A stretch of 55,798 nt of DNA, from positions 1-55,798 of the forward strand of contig QZJE01000009.1 in the NCBI GenBank assembly GCA_003599235.1. Reading direction: 5' to 3'. Of the stretch, positions 17,078 through 26,774 are shown in pieces. Source of the DNA: Actinomycetota bacterium. GTDB taxonomy: Bacteria > Actinomycetota > Aquicultoria > SURF-47. Below the pieces are notes generated by a model. That model saw nothing but the letters and a program-made list of their open reading frames with translations. It was not told where the DNA came from and ran no database searches. Every line of letters begins with the position of its first letter. The stretch's first letter is position 1. The translations under genes were made by a program, and so were the position numbers.

Positions 17078-18138
17078 CCGGCCTTGCTGAGCTTCAGTTT
17101 AAAGTCATGCTCATTTTCAGCGGCAAGCATAGCATCTTCTAAGTTAATTTTCTTACTGTTCAATAATTGTATTAGGCTTTGGTCGAAGGTCTGCATTCCG
17201 TAATAAGCGCCTTCCTCCATGGCTTTTTTTATTTTTATCGTTTCCTCAGGATTTAGGACGTATTGCCTTATGGTATCAGTGGTCTTCATTACCTCTACTG
17301 CAGGAATCCTTCCTCCTCCCATAGCAGGAAGCAGCCTTAAAGATATTATCCCTTTTAATGTTGAGGCTAGCATTATACGGACAAGTTTTTGGTGCTCTAT
17401 GGGATAGAGGTCAATAATGCGATTTATGGTCTCTGTTGCATCGATGGTGTGAATAGTTGAGAAAACCAGATTTCCCAGTTCGGCTGCTTTCATGGCAGAA
17501 TCCATCGTCTCCGCATCTCTTATCTCGCCTATAAAAATTACGTCCGGGTCTTGGCGAACGATGTGTTTGAGGGATTGAGCATAAGAGCTGGTATCTGAGC
17601 CTAACTCTCTTTGATTGATAATGCTTTTAATGTCGGAATGCAGGATTTCAATAGGATCCTCTACGGTTATTATGTGTCTGCATTGCAGGGAATTAATGTA
17701 ATTGATCATCGAGGCGATAGTGGTAGTTTTTCCACTTCCCGTGGTTCCCGTTACTAGTACTAGGCCTCTTGGAAGAATAGCCAACTCATTTACAACTGTT
17801 GGCAGGTGAAGCTCCTCAATTGTTTTGTGCTCGAAACTGACGATTCTAATAACCACACCAAAACTGCCTCTTTGCTGGAAGATGTTTACTCTAAAACGCC
17901 CTCCTTTTGCAGAAATGGCAAAATCAACCTCTTTGGCCTGCTCGAAATGCTTTTTTTGTTCTTCATTCATTAAGCTTAAGGCAAACCTCTGAGTATTTTC
18001 CTTAGACAGTTCATCGAATTGTTCTAAGGGTCTTAGAAGTCCGTCTATTCTAATATGGGGTTTATTGCCCACTTTAACGTGGATATCAGAAGCCTTCTTT
18101 TCTTTAGTTAATTCTTCTAAAAGTTCTTCTAGTTTCAT
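17074..18138 (-). CDS. pilT: Twitching motility ATPase PilT
   Basis: PilT is the hexameric ATPase that retracts type IV pili. The 354-residue product has the N-terminal PAS-like domain with KKASDIHVKVG, Walker A GTTGSGKTT (about 131-139), the Asp box VEDPIE, Walker B DVIFIGEIRD, the HTIDA His box and the AIRNLIRE-equivalent region near the C-terminus. It is a lone gene here; no pilin or PilB is in the window, so the pilus genes lie elsewhere. It diverges from the exopolysaccharide locus. Confidence 0.94.
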   Translation of the reverse strand: MKLEELLEELTKEKKASDIHVKVGNKPHIRIDGLLRPLEQFDELSKENTQRFALSLMNEEQKKHFEQAKEVDFAISAKGGRFRVNIFQQRGSFGVVIRIVSFEHKTIEELHLPTVVNELAILPRGLVLVTGTTGSGKTTTIASMINYINSLQCRHIITVEDPIEILHSDIKSIINQRELGSDTSSYAQSLKHIVRQDPDVIFIGEIRDAETMDSAMKAAELGNLVFSTIHTIDATETINRIIDLYPIEHQKLVRIMLASTLKGIISLRLLPAMGGGRIPAVEVMKTTDTIRQYVLNPEETIKIKKAMEEGAYYGMQTFDQSLIQLLNSKKINLEDAMLAAENEHDFKLKLSKAG

Positions 18139-18433
18139 CCTGTTGTTATTATCGGAAAAGTCTAAAAAAGCTTTAATATATTATTCGAAATATGTATTAT
18201 TATCAGCAAGTACTTGACTTTTGACCGCTAATAGTATAAATATTAGGTATTGTAAACACTTGAAGTAGTCACTTACAGTAAGATATCATCGCAGTAATCT
18301 ACAGCAAAGTTTATTGATTGGCCATTGTGCTGAATATACTTCTGTTTAAGTTAGGTTTTGATAATTCTGCTTTTTTAGTTAGCTACTTAAAAGTTTTACA
18401 TTGGCTTGTTTGGGATATCTAGGTATTGACAAC
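18139..18433. promoter_or_regulatory. Divergent regulatory gap between pilT and the exopolysaccharide locus
   Basis: About 295 nt without a gene. It contains two TTGAC elements (18214 and 18221), a weak copy of the 15-nt motif, ACCGCTAATAGTATA (18224-18238), and TATAAATATTAG (18236-18247), which recurs exactly at 39901-39912. Promoters for both directions are expected here. No RNA gene or longer repeat was seen. Confidence 0.4.
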
Positions 18434-18901
18434 ATGGAGAAGACGGTGGAAAAGGCAAAAAGAAACTTAATCAACGTGAAGTTTCTTTTTATCTCGCTTA
18501 CGGTTTTGGCACTATCTGCATCTTTCATTGTATTAGTACAAGGCAATAATTCTGCAGCACAAGCTTTAAAGTTAATGGTTACTAAGCAGCCTGAGAGGCT
18601 AACAGAATTATTTTTTACTGATTATGCGCTGGTACCAAAGAAACTAAAGGCCAAAAGACGGTACAAAGTAGACTTTAGTGTTACAAACCGTGAATACCGT
18701 AAGCAAAATTATACCTATGTAGCAGTAATGATTGAAAATAACTTTGAAAGAGGGCTTGTTTCCGGATCCTTTAAATTGGCCAATAATGAATCAGTAGTTA
18801 AAGAAGTTAGGTTTAGGCCGACTAAGCCGAAAGCCAACATTAAGATAATTATCAAGCTGATTAATAAAAACCAACAAATCAGCTTTAAGGCAACGACATG
18901 A
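18434..18901 (+). CDS. Membrane-anchored DUF1616-like protein
   Basis: The 155-residue product (from ATG 18434) has one hydrophobic N-terminal segment (about 16-37) and an outer beta-rich domain containing TELFFTDYALVPKKLKAKRR and FSVTNREYRKQNYTYVAVMI. That pattern resembles the C-terminal part of DUF1616 proteins found beside archaeal and actinobacterial glycosyltransferase genes. It overlaps the GT2-GT4 gene by 4 nt and opens the operon. The function is unknown; a role in surface polysaccharide assembly is inferred from position. A TTG at 18401 is an alternative start. Confidence 0.65.
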   Translation: MEKTVEKAKRNLINVKFLFISLTVLALSASFIVLVQGNNSAAQALKLMVTKQPERLTELFFTDYALVPKKLKAKRRYKVDFSVTNREYRKQNYTYVAVMIENNFERGLVSGSFKLANNESVVKEVRFRPTKPKANIKIIIKLINKNQQISFKATT

Positions 18902-20781
18902 TTAAAGAGGAAACTGCAAAAAGTGTTAACGTCAAATTAATAAAAACGACAAAAAAAATCACCTTAATAATTCCTTGTTATAACGAAGCTAAGGGGATTG
19001 GTTCAGTAATTGAGGGTCTTCCTAGAAACAAATTAAAAACCGAAGGTTATGAGGTAGAAGTCATTGTTATTGATAACAATTCTACCGATGATACAGCGGC
19101 AATTGCATCAGCCTGGGGAGCCCAAGTTGTCCATGAGCATAAAAAAGGCAAAGGTAGCGCCATTAGAGCCGGCTTTTATGCGGTTAGTCCGGATACCGAT
19201 TACGTGGTAATGATAGATGGAGATAATACTTACAAGACGCAGGAGATCTTAAGGTTAATCGAGCCCCTAGAAAGCGGTTTCTGTGATGCGGTTATGGGTT
19301 CGCGTCTTGCCGGTAAAATGAATGACCATTCTATGAGGGCTTTTAACCGATTAGGAAACTGGATTTTTTCGGCATTAGTAAGGAACTTCTATCGCTTAAA
19401 TATTACTGATACGCTTACAGGCTACTTTGCCTGGCGTTATGAAGTGGTAGAAAAAATGCGTCCATATATTACAAGCAACGGTTTCAGCATTGAGATGGAG
19501 ATGATTGCCAAGCAAGCTAAACTGGGATTTGAGACCTATTCGGTGCCTATTACTTATGATCCCAGGGCAGGTAATTCTAACCTGGAACCGATTAAAGATG
19601 GTTTTAGAATTCTATCTATGTTTTTTAAACAGCTACGTTGGAATAAGCCGGCTAAAAAGATTGCTTTCGTTTCTGATGCAGTATATCCCTTTCATGTCGG
19701 AGGTAAGGAAAAACGCCTTTATGAAATAGCTAGACGCTTGGTTCGCGATGACAGACAGATTGATATATATACCATGCAATGGTGGGAAGGGGGTAAGACA
19801 ATAGAAATCGAAGGGATAACCTATCATGGTATCAGCCGTTTGTATCCTATGTATGTAAATGAGCGCCGGTCAATTAAGGAAGGAATAATGTTCTCACTAG
19901 CCTGCTTTAAGCTGTTATTTAAATCTTTTGATTTAGTAGATGTCGACCACATGCCTTTTTTCCCATTGTTTAGCATGAGAGTTGTTTGCTGGCTAAAGCG
20001 CAAAAAACTATATGCTACCTGGCATGAAGTATGGGGATGTAACTATTGGCGACAATATCTGGGATATCTTGGCTTTATCGGGTACTTAATAGAGAAAATT
20101 TCCACAAAAATACCCAATGTCATTATTGCGAACTCTGAACATACAACGAAGCGCCTAAAGGATACAGGCGTTAAATGTAAGGTTAAATCGGTTCCCTTAG
20201 GGGTAGATTTAGACCACATATATGATGCTCCAATTAACCCTGAATCAAGCGATATTATTTATGCTGGAAGATTGCTTAATCATAAGAATGTTGACCTACT
20301 TATTAGAGCCATTAAGGTAGTTAAAGCGGCTCGCCCCGACGTTAAGTGTACTATTATCGGCAATGGCCCTGAAAAAACACTTCTTGTGCATTTAGTAAAG
20401 TCACTTGGTTTAACAAAAAACGTCCAGCTAATTGGTTTTTTAGAAAAAGCAGACGATGTTTACGGATATATAAAAGCCAGCAAAGTGCTTGTCTTGCCAA
20501 GTGTTCGAGAAGGATTCGGATTAATTGTAGCAGAAGCTAATGCCTGCAATATCCCGGTTGTAACCACTAACCATGAAGACAATGCGGCTAGAGACTTAAT
20601 AATCGAAGGAGAGAATGGATATCTATCCGAAGTAGACACTGTGCATTTAGCTAAACAAATAATTCGTGTCCTTGATGAGAAAAATAATCTTAAACCGCTG
20701 GAAACCTTCAAGAACAAGTTCGGTAGTTTTAGATGGGAGAGGGTTGTAGCCGACTTCGAGAAAATGCTGGTTGCTAAATGA
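18898..20781 (+). CDS. GT2-GT4 fusion glycosyltransferase
   Basis: This 627-residue protein joins two glycosyltransferases. Residues about 20-240 are a GT2 domain of the dolichyl-phosphate-mannose-synthase type, with IIPCYNEAKGI, IDNNSTDDT and the metal-binding DGD at 107-109. Residues about 254-625 are a GT4 (GT-B) enzyme with the HVGGKEKRLYEIA N-terminal loop and a C-terminal EGFGLIVAEANAC donor-site motif. No membrane segment is evident. The fusion suggests two successive sugar transfers in one polypeptide. It overlaps its neighbours by 4 nt on both sides. Sugar identities cannot be told. Confidence 0.9.
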   Translation: MIKEETAKSVNVKLIKTTKKITLIIPCYNEAKGIGSVIEGLPRNKLKTEGYEVEVIVIDNNSTDDTAAIASAWGAQVVHEHKKGKGSAIRAGFYAVSPDTDYVVMIDGDNTYKTQEILRLIEPLESGFCDAVMGSRLAGKMNDHSMRAFNRLGNWIFSALVRNFYRLNITDTLTGYFAWRYEVVEKMRPYITSNGFSIEMEMIAKQAKLGFETYSVPITYDPRAGNSNLEPIKDGFRILSMFFKQLRWNKPAKKIAFVSDAVYPFHVGGKEKRLYEIARRLVRDDRQIDIYTMQWWEGGKTIEIEGITYHGISRLYPMYVNERRSIKEGIMFSLACFKLLFKSFDLVDVDHMPFFPLFSMRVVCWLKRKKLYATWHEVWGCNYWRQYLGYLGFIGYLIEKISTKIPNVIIANSEHTTKRLKDTGVKCKVKSVPLGVDLDHIYDAPINPESSDIIYAGRLLNHKNVDLLIRAIKVVKAARPDVKCTIIGNGPEKTLLVHLVKSLGLTKNVQLIGFLEKADDVYGYIKASKVLVLPSVREGFGLIVAEANACNIPVVTTNHEDNAARDLIIEGENGYLSEVDTVHLAKQIIRVLDEKNNLKPLETFKNKFGSFRWERVVADFEKMLVAK

Positions 20782-21860
20782 GCAAAAAACTACTAATTGT
20801 TGCCCCTTATTTTTATCCTCAAAGCGGGGGGTTGGAAAACTACGCTTACCAAATGGCCAAAAGAGCTCTCGAGCAAGGCTATCAAGTAACCGTTTTAACT
20901 TCTACTGATACTCATAAAATTGAGATTGAACATCTTTATGGTTTAGATATTTATAGACTACCAATTCAGTTTAGGTTATCCAATACACCGATTAATCTTA
21001 AATGGTATTGGACAATCAAGGAAGTACTAAAAAAAGAAAAGCCTGATATTATTAATGTGCATATGCCGGTTCCTGGTTTGCCTGATATGGTTTGTATGGC
21101 TGCAAAAAACACGAAAACGATTATTACTTATCATGCAGGCTCGATGAAAAAAGGCCGTCTCTTTATAGATGGTTTTCTAAGAGCTTACGAACGGTTTTTT
21201 CTACCAATGGCACTTATAAAAGCCGATAAGATTATTTGTTCTTCTGATTTTGTAAAAGATAACTTTTTGGCTAAATATCAAAAGAAAACGCAAACAATAA
21301 CCCCCGGAGTAGATACTTCTGTGTTTACTAAAAGAACAGAAGCGCCTAACAACAGGAATATATTGTTTATTGGTAACTTTAATTATGAGTGGAAAGGCAT
21401 TAGGCATTTGTTAGAAGCTCTAAAACAAATACCGCAAGCAACTTTGCATGTTGTGGGAGCAGGCAGAAAAATTGACTCAGCTAATACTGTCTACCATGGA
21501 GAATTAAGCGGTCAAGAGCTTCTAAACCAAATACATCAAGCTCAGGTTCTTGTTCTTCCCAGCACCTCTGAGGCAGAAAGTTTTGGCATGGTTTTAATTG
21601 AAGCTATGGCTTGTGGAACTCCGGTAGTAGGAACTGATATCGGAGGCATACCGACTGTAGTTAAAGATAAGGTAGACGGTTTGCTGGTTAAGCCAAAAGA
21701 TACTAAGGCTTTAGCTTACTCAATTAGCTTTATTTTAGATAATCCGCATGAAGCTGCTAGACTTGCTAATAATGCTTATCGTAAAGTAGTTAATAATTTT
21801 ACCTGGGACAAATCGGCAAATAAGTATCTGAAATTGCTAAATGATTTATTAAATAATTAA
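20778..21860 (+). CDS. GT4 family glycosyltransferase
   Basis: A GT-B fold retaining glycosyltransferase of 360 residues. The N-terminal YPQSGGLENYAYQMAKRA loop and the C-terminal SEAESFGMVLIEAMACGTPV motif with the E-x7-E signature are intact, followed by GGIPTVVKDKVDGLLV. It acts in the cytoplasm on a lipid-linked acceptor by family analogy. The gene overlaps the previous one by 4 nt and the next begins 4 nt later. Confidence 0.93.
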   Translation: MSKKLLIVAPYFYPQSGGLENYAYQMAKRALEQGYQVTVLTSTDTHKIEIEHLYGLDIYRLPIQFRLSNTPINLKWYWTIKEVLKKEKPDIINVHMPVPGLPDMVCMAAKNTKTIITYHAGSMKKGRLFIDGFLRAYERFFLPMALIKADKIICSSDFVKDNFLAKYQKKTQTITPGVDTSVFTKRTEAPNNRNILFIGNFNYEWKGIRHLLEALKQIPQATLHVVGAGRKIDSANTVYHGELSGQELLNQIHQAQVLVLPSTSEAESFGMVLIEAMACGTPVVGTDIGGIPTVVKDKVDGLLVKPKDTKALAYSISFILDNPHEAARLANNAYRKVVNNFTWDKSANKYLKLLNDLLNN

Positions 21861-21864
21861 GCAA

Positions 21865-22998
21865 ATGATAAATAAACCCACTATTGCTCAAGTTGTTTCT
21901 TATTATCCTCCCCATATTGGAGGAATGGAAAATGTAGTTCAAGAAATTAGCTTAAAATTGGCTAAGAATAACTGGCCTGTTCAAGTGATTACTTCTAATC
22001 TTGGAACAGCTAGCAAAACAGTCAAAGAAGAAAAAGATAACTATCATTTGACCCGTCTAAAAAGTATTGAGTTTGCCCATACCCCGGTTATGAAGGGTTT
22101 ATTAAAAAAACTATTCTCTTTACCAAAAAAAACGGTTATTCATTTACACATTGCCCAGGTTATAACTCCTGAAGCAGTTTGGTTGGTAAGTAAACTTAAA
22201 GGTATCCCCTATATTGCTCATTTTCACCTTGATGTCGGCCCAAGCGGCCCCCTTGGCTTATTTTTCTTAATCTATAAAAAAACTATCTTAGGAAAAGTGC
22301 TGCGTGATGCTAATAAAGTTATAGCTACCTCAAAAGAACAGGCAAGTTTAATTAATCAAAAGTATAAAGTAGCTAAGAAAAAAATTGTTCTGATGCCAAA
22401 CGCAGTCTCGGATGTTTTTTTTCGCAAAGAGCCAAGACGGGTACCTAAAGATTATCTGCGCTTATTGTTTGTAGGACGGTTGTGCATTCAAAAAAGAGTT
22501 GACCGGCTGCTGGATGCTCTAGCAATTACTAAAGCTCCTGTTGAACTAACTATTGTCGGCGATGGCGAGTTGCGTTTGAGTTTAGAAAACCAAGTTAGAC
22601 GCCTTGGTCTAAATAATGTAGATTTTGCAGGGGCTAAAAACGGCGATGAGCTGGTGAAATACTATCAACAGGCTGATGTTTTTGTTTTGCCTTCCGACAG
22701 GGAAGCGGGAATGCCGCTTGTATTAATGGAGGCCATGGCTTGCGGGCTGCCGGTAATAGGATCTGATGTCTTAGGGGTTTCTGAGTTTGTCTCTGACTGC
22801 GGTATTTTAGCTAAGCCAACGGCAAAATCATTTGCTTCTAGCCTTGATGGTCTTTGGCAAAACAAGGAGCAACTTAGCAGTTTAGCTGTCTTAAGTTGTG
22901 CTAAAGTAAAAGGGTATTCTTGGGACAATCTTACAAAAAAACTCGAGAAACTATATCAAGAAGTGTTAGAAGAAAGCATAAATGCTGACAAAAATTAA
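21865..22998 (+). CDS. GT4 family glycosyltransferase
   Basis: A second GT-B enzyme, 377 residues, with YPPHIGGMENVVQEISLKL at the N-terminus and REAGMPLVLMEAMACGLPV plus a GVSEFV segment at the C-terminus. It is similar in type to the preceding gene but clearly divergent. Its 3' end overlaps the following membrane-protein gene by 17 nt, so the two are coupled. Donor and acceptor are unknown. Confidence 0.93.
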   Translation: MINKPTIAQVVSYYPPHIGGMENVVQEISLKLAKNNWPVQVITSNLGTASKTVKEEKDNYHLTRLKSIEFAHTPVMKGLLKKLFSLPKKTVIHLHIAQVITPEAVWLVSKLKGIPYIAHFHLDVGPSGPLGLFFLIYKKTILGKVLRDANKVIATSKEQASLINQKYKVAKKKIVLMPNAVSDVFFRKEPRRVPKDYLRLLFVGRLCIQKRVDRLLDALAITKAPVELTIVGDGELRLSLENQVRRLGLNNVDFAGAKNGDELVKYYQQADVFVLPSDREAGMPLVLMEAMACGLPVIGSDVLGVSEFVSDCGILAKPTAKSFASSLDGLWQNKEQLSSLAVLSCAKVKGYSWDNLTKKLEKLYQEVLEESINADKN

Positions 22999-25360
22999 AC
23001 AATTTAGCCTAAACAGAGTAACTTTTTGCGCCTCTATCTTTATTTGGGGCTTATTTTTCGCACTTTTTAGACTCATAAATGTTAACAATGTCGTTCTAAA
23101 CGTTGCCGGATTTAGTTTTCTAGTGATAGTTCCAGGGTTATTAACTTATTTGATTATTAAGTTTAAAAAAGAACTACCTTCTTTTGGCAAATTAGCACTT
23201 ATAGTTTGCTTTAGCATATTGGAGCTGATTGTTACGGCTCTGGCAATTAATAGTGTGCTGCCACTCTTTGGTATTATTAGGCCTCTTGACCCTGCTTTTT
23301 TAAGCTTAGGGGTTGCCATATTAGTATTTGGCTTGCTACTGATTCTATGGCCACGTCTTGCCAACTGGGAAATATCTTTAGAAAATTTTAGCGTATATCA
23401 TTTTAATAGGCTCGATTGGTTTGCCTGCCTTTTTCCGCTTGTTTTTGTTGTCATGAGCATTATGGGAGCGCTAAGCCTTAATAATGGAGGGACAAATGCT
23501 CTGACCCTTATTATGCTGGCTGCAATGGCACTCTATTTCTTTTGGCTGGTAGTAAAGGGTAAATCCTTAAAAAGTGATGCTATAACGATTTCCATATACT
23601 TAATCGGATTAAGCTTGTTGCTGATGACTAGTTTGCGAGGCTGGTATACGACAGGGCATGATATCCAACAGGAGTTCTATGTTTTTAAGCTGGCCAAAGA
23701 TTTTGGTGTTTGGAACATCGGGTATTACAAAGAAGCCTATAACGCTTGTTTAAGTATCACCTTATTGCCGACTATATTTGCAAACCTGCTCCATTTTTCT
23801 GACCCCTATGTTTATAAAGTTTGTTTTCAGCTTATTTTTGCGTTTACGCCTAGCGTTGTTTTTTTAATTACGCAACGCTACTTAAAGCCGGAAGTAGCTA
23901 TAATCACTTGTATCTGGTTCATGGCTTTTCCTACGTATTTTACTGATATGCCTATGCTTAACCGGCAAGAAATCGCCTTTCTTTTTTTAAGCCTTATGAT
24001 TTGGGTTGTTTTTGAGCCCGGCATCAAGGCAAGTTGGCGTAAGTGGCTTTTTTTGATTTTTGGCAGCAGCATAGCTGCTCTTCATTACTCGACGATGTAT
24101 TCGGTGATTACTATTTTATCGTTTAGCGTTGGTCTACGCTGGGTACTACTGGCGATAAAATCGATTCGCAAACAAAAGAGATTACTAAAGCAATCGGCAA
24201 TCTATGGATTGTCGCATAAAAAAACTTTTCAAGAAAAACCGCTACTGACGTTTCCTATTCTTATTATTTTTATTGCCACCAGTGTTATTTGGGGAGGCTT
24301 AATTACTCAGACTAGCTCTAATGTAAGCAATATAGCTGCTCAAACTATTGTCAATATCCCTTACCTTTTTGATAAAGATACGCGTTCTGGCAACGTGTTA
24401 TATAGTCTGTTTTCTTGGAAAAAAATTGATAGTAATCAGCGTCTTAAGCAATACATCGATAATGACGTCAAACAAATTAGGGGCGTAGCTCCACAAACTT
24501 TCTTTGATGATTCAATTGTTAATAAATATCCCATTACTTTAGCTGAAGAAAGCACTTTGCCACTAAGCAAAGCTGGCTTGGCTCTAAAGGGTTTGGGGGT
24601 TAACGTTTTTAGTTTTAACTTTGCTATTCGTCAATCTAGCGCCAAGCTAGTGCAGCTTTTAATTATCATAGGATTTGGCTATCTAATATTTCGGAAAAGA
24701 CGTTTTATTAAGAAAAAGGTAGATACCGAGTTTGCATTGTTTGCCGCCGGTAGCTTGCTATTCATATTTCTATTATTAGTGTTGCCGGTTGTATCAACTG
24801 CTTATGGATTACTTCGTGGTTTTTTACAAGCTCTTATGGTTTTAGGTCTATTTTTAGTTGCGGGAAGTCTTACCTTGACAATACGCTTGCAAGAGAAAAA
24901 AAGAATTATTTTTGCATGTTTATTAGCGTGTGCATTTTTTTTATCAACAACCGGATTTATTTCGCAGATAATCGGAGGGTACTTAGCTCCCCTACATCTT
25001 AATAACTCCGGTAGTTACTATGACCAATATTACCTGCACCGCGGGGAAATCCTTGGCTTGCAAAAACTTGGTATTATGACACCAAAGTCGATAACCAAAA
25101 CAGACTTAGCACAATTTGATGCCTTTGAGTTAAATAAAATTATGAATTACGAATCTTTCTATAACTTGTTTTCATTAGACTATATTTTCCCAGCAATAAT
25201 TAAAAAAGATTCCTTTGTTTTTTTAGGGCCCCAAAACTTAAGGGGCCAATCTACTTTAAGTTACAGCGGGGATGATTTGGTATATTCTTATCCTCTAGAT
25301 TTTTTAGACAATGAAAAAGATCTTATATATAGCAATAGCCAAGTTAAGGTATATAAATAA
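22982..25360 (+). CDS. Large polytopic membrane protein (DUF2206-like)
   Basis: The 792-residue protein has many hydrophobic segments, about a dozen or more, and ends in an extracytoplasmic tail finishing IYSNSQVKVYK. That ending resembles the NxxVYK close of DUF2206 proteins found in archaeal and bacterial surface-polysaccharide loci. A loop with GWYTTGHDIQQEF after the first membrane block resembles the acceptor-site loops of GT-C enzymes and polymerases. It lies between glycosyltransferases and a flippase, the usual place of a polymerase or GT-C transferase. That role is inference. Confidence 0.7.
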   Translation: MLTKIKQFSLNRVTFCASIFIWGLFFALFRLINVNNVVLNVAGFSFLVIVPGLLTYLIIKFKKELPSFGKLALIVCFSILELIVTALAINSVLPLFGIIRPLDPAFLSLGVAILVFGLLLILWPRLANWEISLENFSVYHFNRLDWFACLFPLVFVVMSIMGALSLNNGGTNALTLIMLAAMALYFFWLVVKGKSLKSDAITISIYLIGLSLLLMTSLRGWYTTGHDIQQEFYVFKLAKDFGVWNIGYYKEAYNACLSITLLPTIFANLLHFSDPYVYKVCFQLIFAFTPSVVFLITQRYLKPEVAIITCIWFMAFPTYFTDMPMLNRQEIAFLFLSLMIWVVFEPGIKASWRKWLFLIFGSSIAALHYSTMYSVITILSFSVGLRWVLLAIKSIRKQKRLLKQSAIYGLSHKKTFQEKPLLTFPILIIFIATSVIWGGLITQTSSNVSNIAAQTIVNIPYLFDKDTRSGNVLYSLFSWKKIDSNQRLKQYIDNDVKQIRGVAPQTFFDDSIVNKYPITLAEESTLPLSKAGLALKGLGVNVFSFNFAIRQSSAKLVQLLIIIGFGYLIFRKRRFIKKKVDTEFALFAAGSLLFIFLLLVLPVVSTAYGLLRGFLQALMVLGLFLVAGSLTLTIRLQEKKRIIFACLLACAFFLSTTGFISQIIGGYLAPLHLNNSGSYYDQYYLHRGEILGLQKLGIMTPKSITKTDLAQFDAFELNKIMNYESFYNLFSLDYIFPAIIKKDSFVFLGPQNLRGQSTLSYSGDDLVYSYPLDFLDNEKDLIYSNSQVKVYK

Positions 25361-26611
25361 ATGTTTTCTTATTTTAAACAAAAAAAACTTATTCAAAATT
25401 CTCTATATTTAATCTTAAGCCAGGCGGCGATGGCTTTTTTCGGATTCTTTTTTTGGGTAATCAACAAACGTTTGTTTAATCCTACTCAGATTGGTTTAGC
25501 TGCTTTATTAATCTCTGCTATGAACCTGATTTCGATATTGAGTGTTGTAGGCCTAGATACTACTCTGGTCCGTTTCCTGTGGCACTCTAAGAAACGTAAT
25601 GCCAAGATAAATACAGCCATGGCCATAGTGGCTATTACTGCTTTTCTTTTGGCTGTTTGCTTTATTTTATCGCTTTCTATTATTGCTCCAAAATTACTTT
25701 TTATGCACAATAGCCCCTGGTTAATGTTGGGGTTCGTTATTTTTTGCATCACTGCTTCTTGGAATGTCCTAACTGATTCTGTCTTTTTAGCCTATAGGAA
25801 AGCCTCCTACATTCTATTCATTAATGGCTTTTTTAGCCTTGAAAAGATGTTGTTACCACTTGCTTTTTTTGCTTTTGGAGTAAGCGGGATATTTGCTTCT
25901 GCCGGCATAGCCAGTTTTACAGGAGCTGTATTGAGTTTTGGGGTAATGATAGCTAAGTTTGATTACAAGCCTCAAATAACTATTGATAGGCAAATAATTT
26001 CTGAGGTTAAAAGTTATTCATCAGCATACTATATTAAAGCTCTTTGCCACTTACTTCCAGCTACCGTAATTCCTTTCATTGTGGCCGGTTACTTAGGAGC
26101 AGCTAAAGCAGGGGATTTCTACATTACTTTTATGATAGCTAATTTGCTATTTGTTATCGCTTTTTCAGCTAACAGATCATTATTAGCAGAAGGCTCACAT
26201 GCTCAAAAGGATTTACCAGTGCATCTTAGGCAAGCGATTTGGTTTATTATTCTTCTATTTGTTCCGGCTGTAGCCATACTTTTTATTGCAGCTCCTGCGT
26301 TACTGCAAATTTTTAAAATATATGCTAGTGATGCTATAGCTTTTTTACGTCTGATGGTTTTATCGGGGATAGCTGTAAGTAGTTTATCAGTAGTAGACAC
26401 TGTTTTTGAGGTTTGCAAACAATCAAAGCCCCTTATAGTTAACAGTATCATCTACGCGTTTAGCATTATTGCCGGTTGTTTTATAGTTTTACAATCGGAC
26501 CTGGGATTAATGGGTATCGGTTGGGCATGGATTGCTGGAAATATTATTACTACTCTTATAGGTGTTGTTTGGCTAAGAGTTTCAAATTTGATTAGTGTTT
26601 CACAAAGCTAG
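25361..26611 (+). CDS. Polysaccharide flippase (Wzx-like, MOP superfamily)
   Basis: The 416-residue protein has about twelve hydrophobic segments and the N-terminal character of oligosaccharide flippases (SLYLILSQAAMAFFGFFFWV ... FNPTQIGLAALLISAMN). Such proteins move lipid-linked oligosaccharides across the membrane. It starts directly after the DUF2206-like gene. It ends the plus-strand run; a sigma-28-like promoter follows before the next gene. Confidence 0.88.
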   Translation: MFSYFKQKKLIQNSLYLILSQAAMAFFGFFFWVINKRLFNPTQIGLAALLISAMNLISILSVVGLDTTLVRFLWHSKKRNAKINTAMAIVAITAFLLAVCFILSLSIIAPKLLFMHNSPWLMLGFVIFCITASWNVLTDSVFLAYRKASYILFINGFFSLEKMLLPLAFFAFGVSGIFASAGIASFTGAVLSFGVMIAKFDYKPQITIDRQIISEVKSYSSAYYIKALCHLLPATVIPFIVAGYLGAAKAGDFYITFMIANLLFVIAFSANRSLLAEGSHAQKDLPVHLRQAIWFIILLFVPAVAILFIAAPALLQIFKIYASDAIAFLRLMVLSGIAVSSLSVVDTVFEVCKQSKPLIVNSIIYAFSIIAGCFIVLQSDLGLMGIGWAWIAGNIITTLIGVVWLRVSNLISVSQS

Positions 26612-26670
26612 TTAATAACTGTTCCCCCTGTTTAGACCCCTTAAAATGATTACCAAGCGTTTCTCTCCTT

Positions 26671-26698
26671 TCAAGTTACTCAGAGTGGTTGCCGATAA
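26671..26698 (+). promoter_or_regulatory. Sigma-28-like promoter with a candidate operator in its spacer
   Basis: TCAA (26671-26674), 16 nt, then GCCGATAA (26691-26698), an exact match to the flagellar-type sigma-28/sigma-D -10 consensus. The spacer contains GTTACTCAGAGTGGT (26675-26689), a weaker copy of the ACCACTWWWRGTGAY motif in reverse. Downstream, ATGCC and GGCAT form a small hairpin before the GGGGAGG ribosome site of the hydrolase gene. Confidence 0.6.
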
Positions 26699-26774
26699 TT
26701 TTAATTAAGAATGCCTGGTAAAAGGCATAGTTGCTAAGAAAGTAACCATTATTTGTAGTTGAAGGGGAGGAAAA

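Noticed and set aside
26690..26774. Cyclic-di-GMP riboswitch in the leader of hydrolase 1
   Set aside because: The GCC and small hairpin looked suggestive, but the conserved core of the class I aptamer is absent. The GCCGATAA is better read as a sigma-28-type -10.
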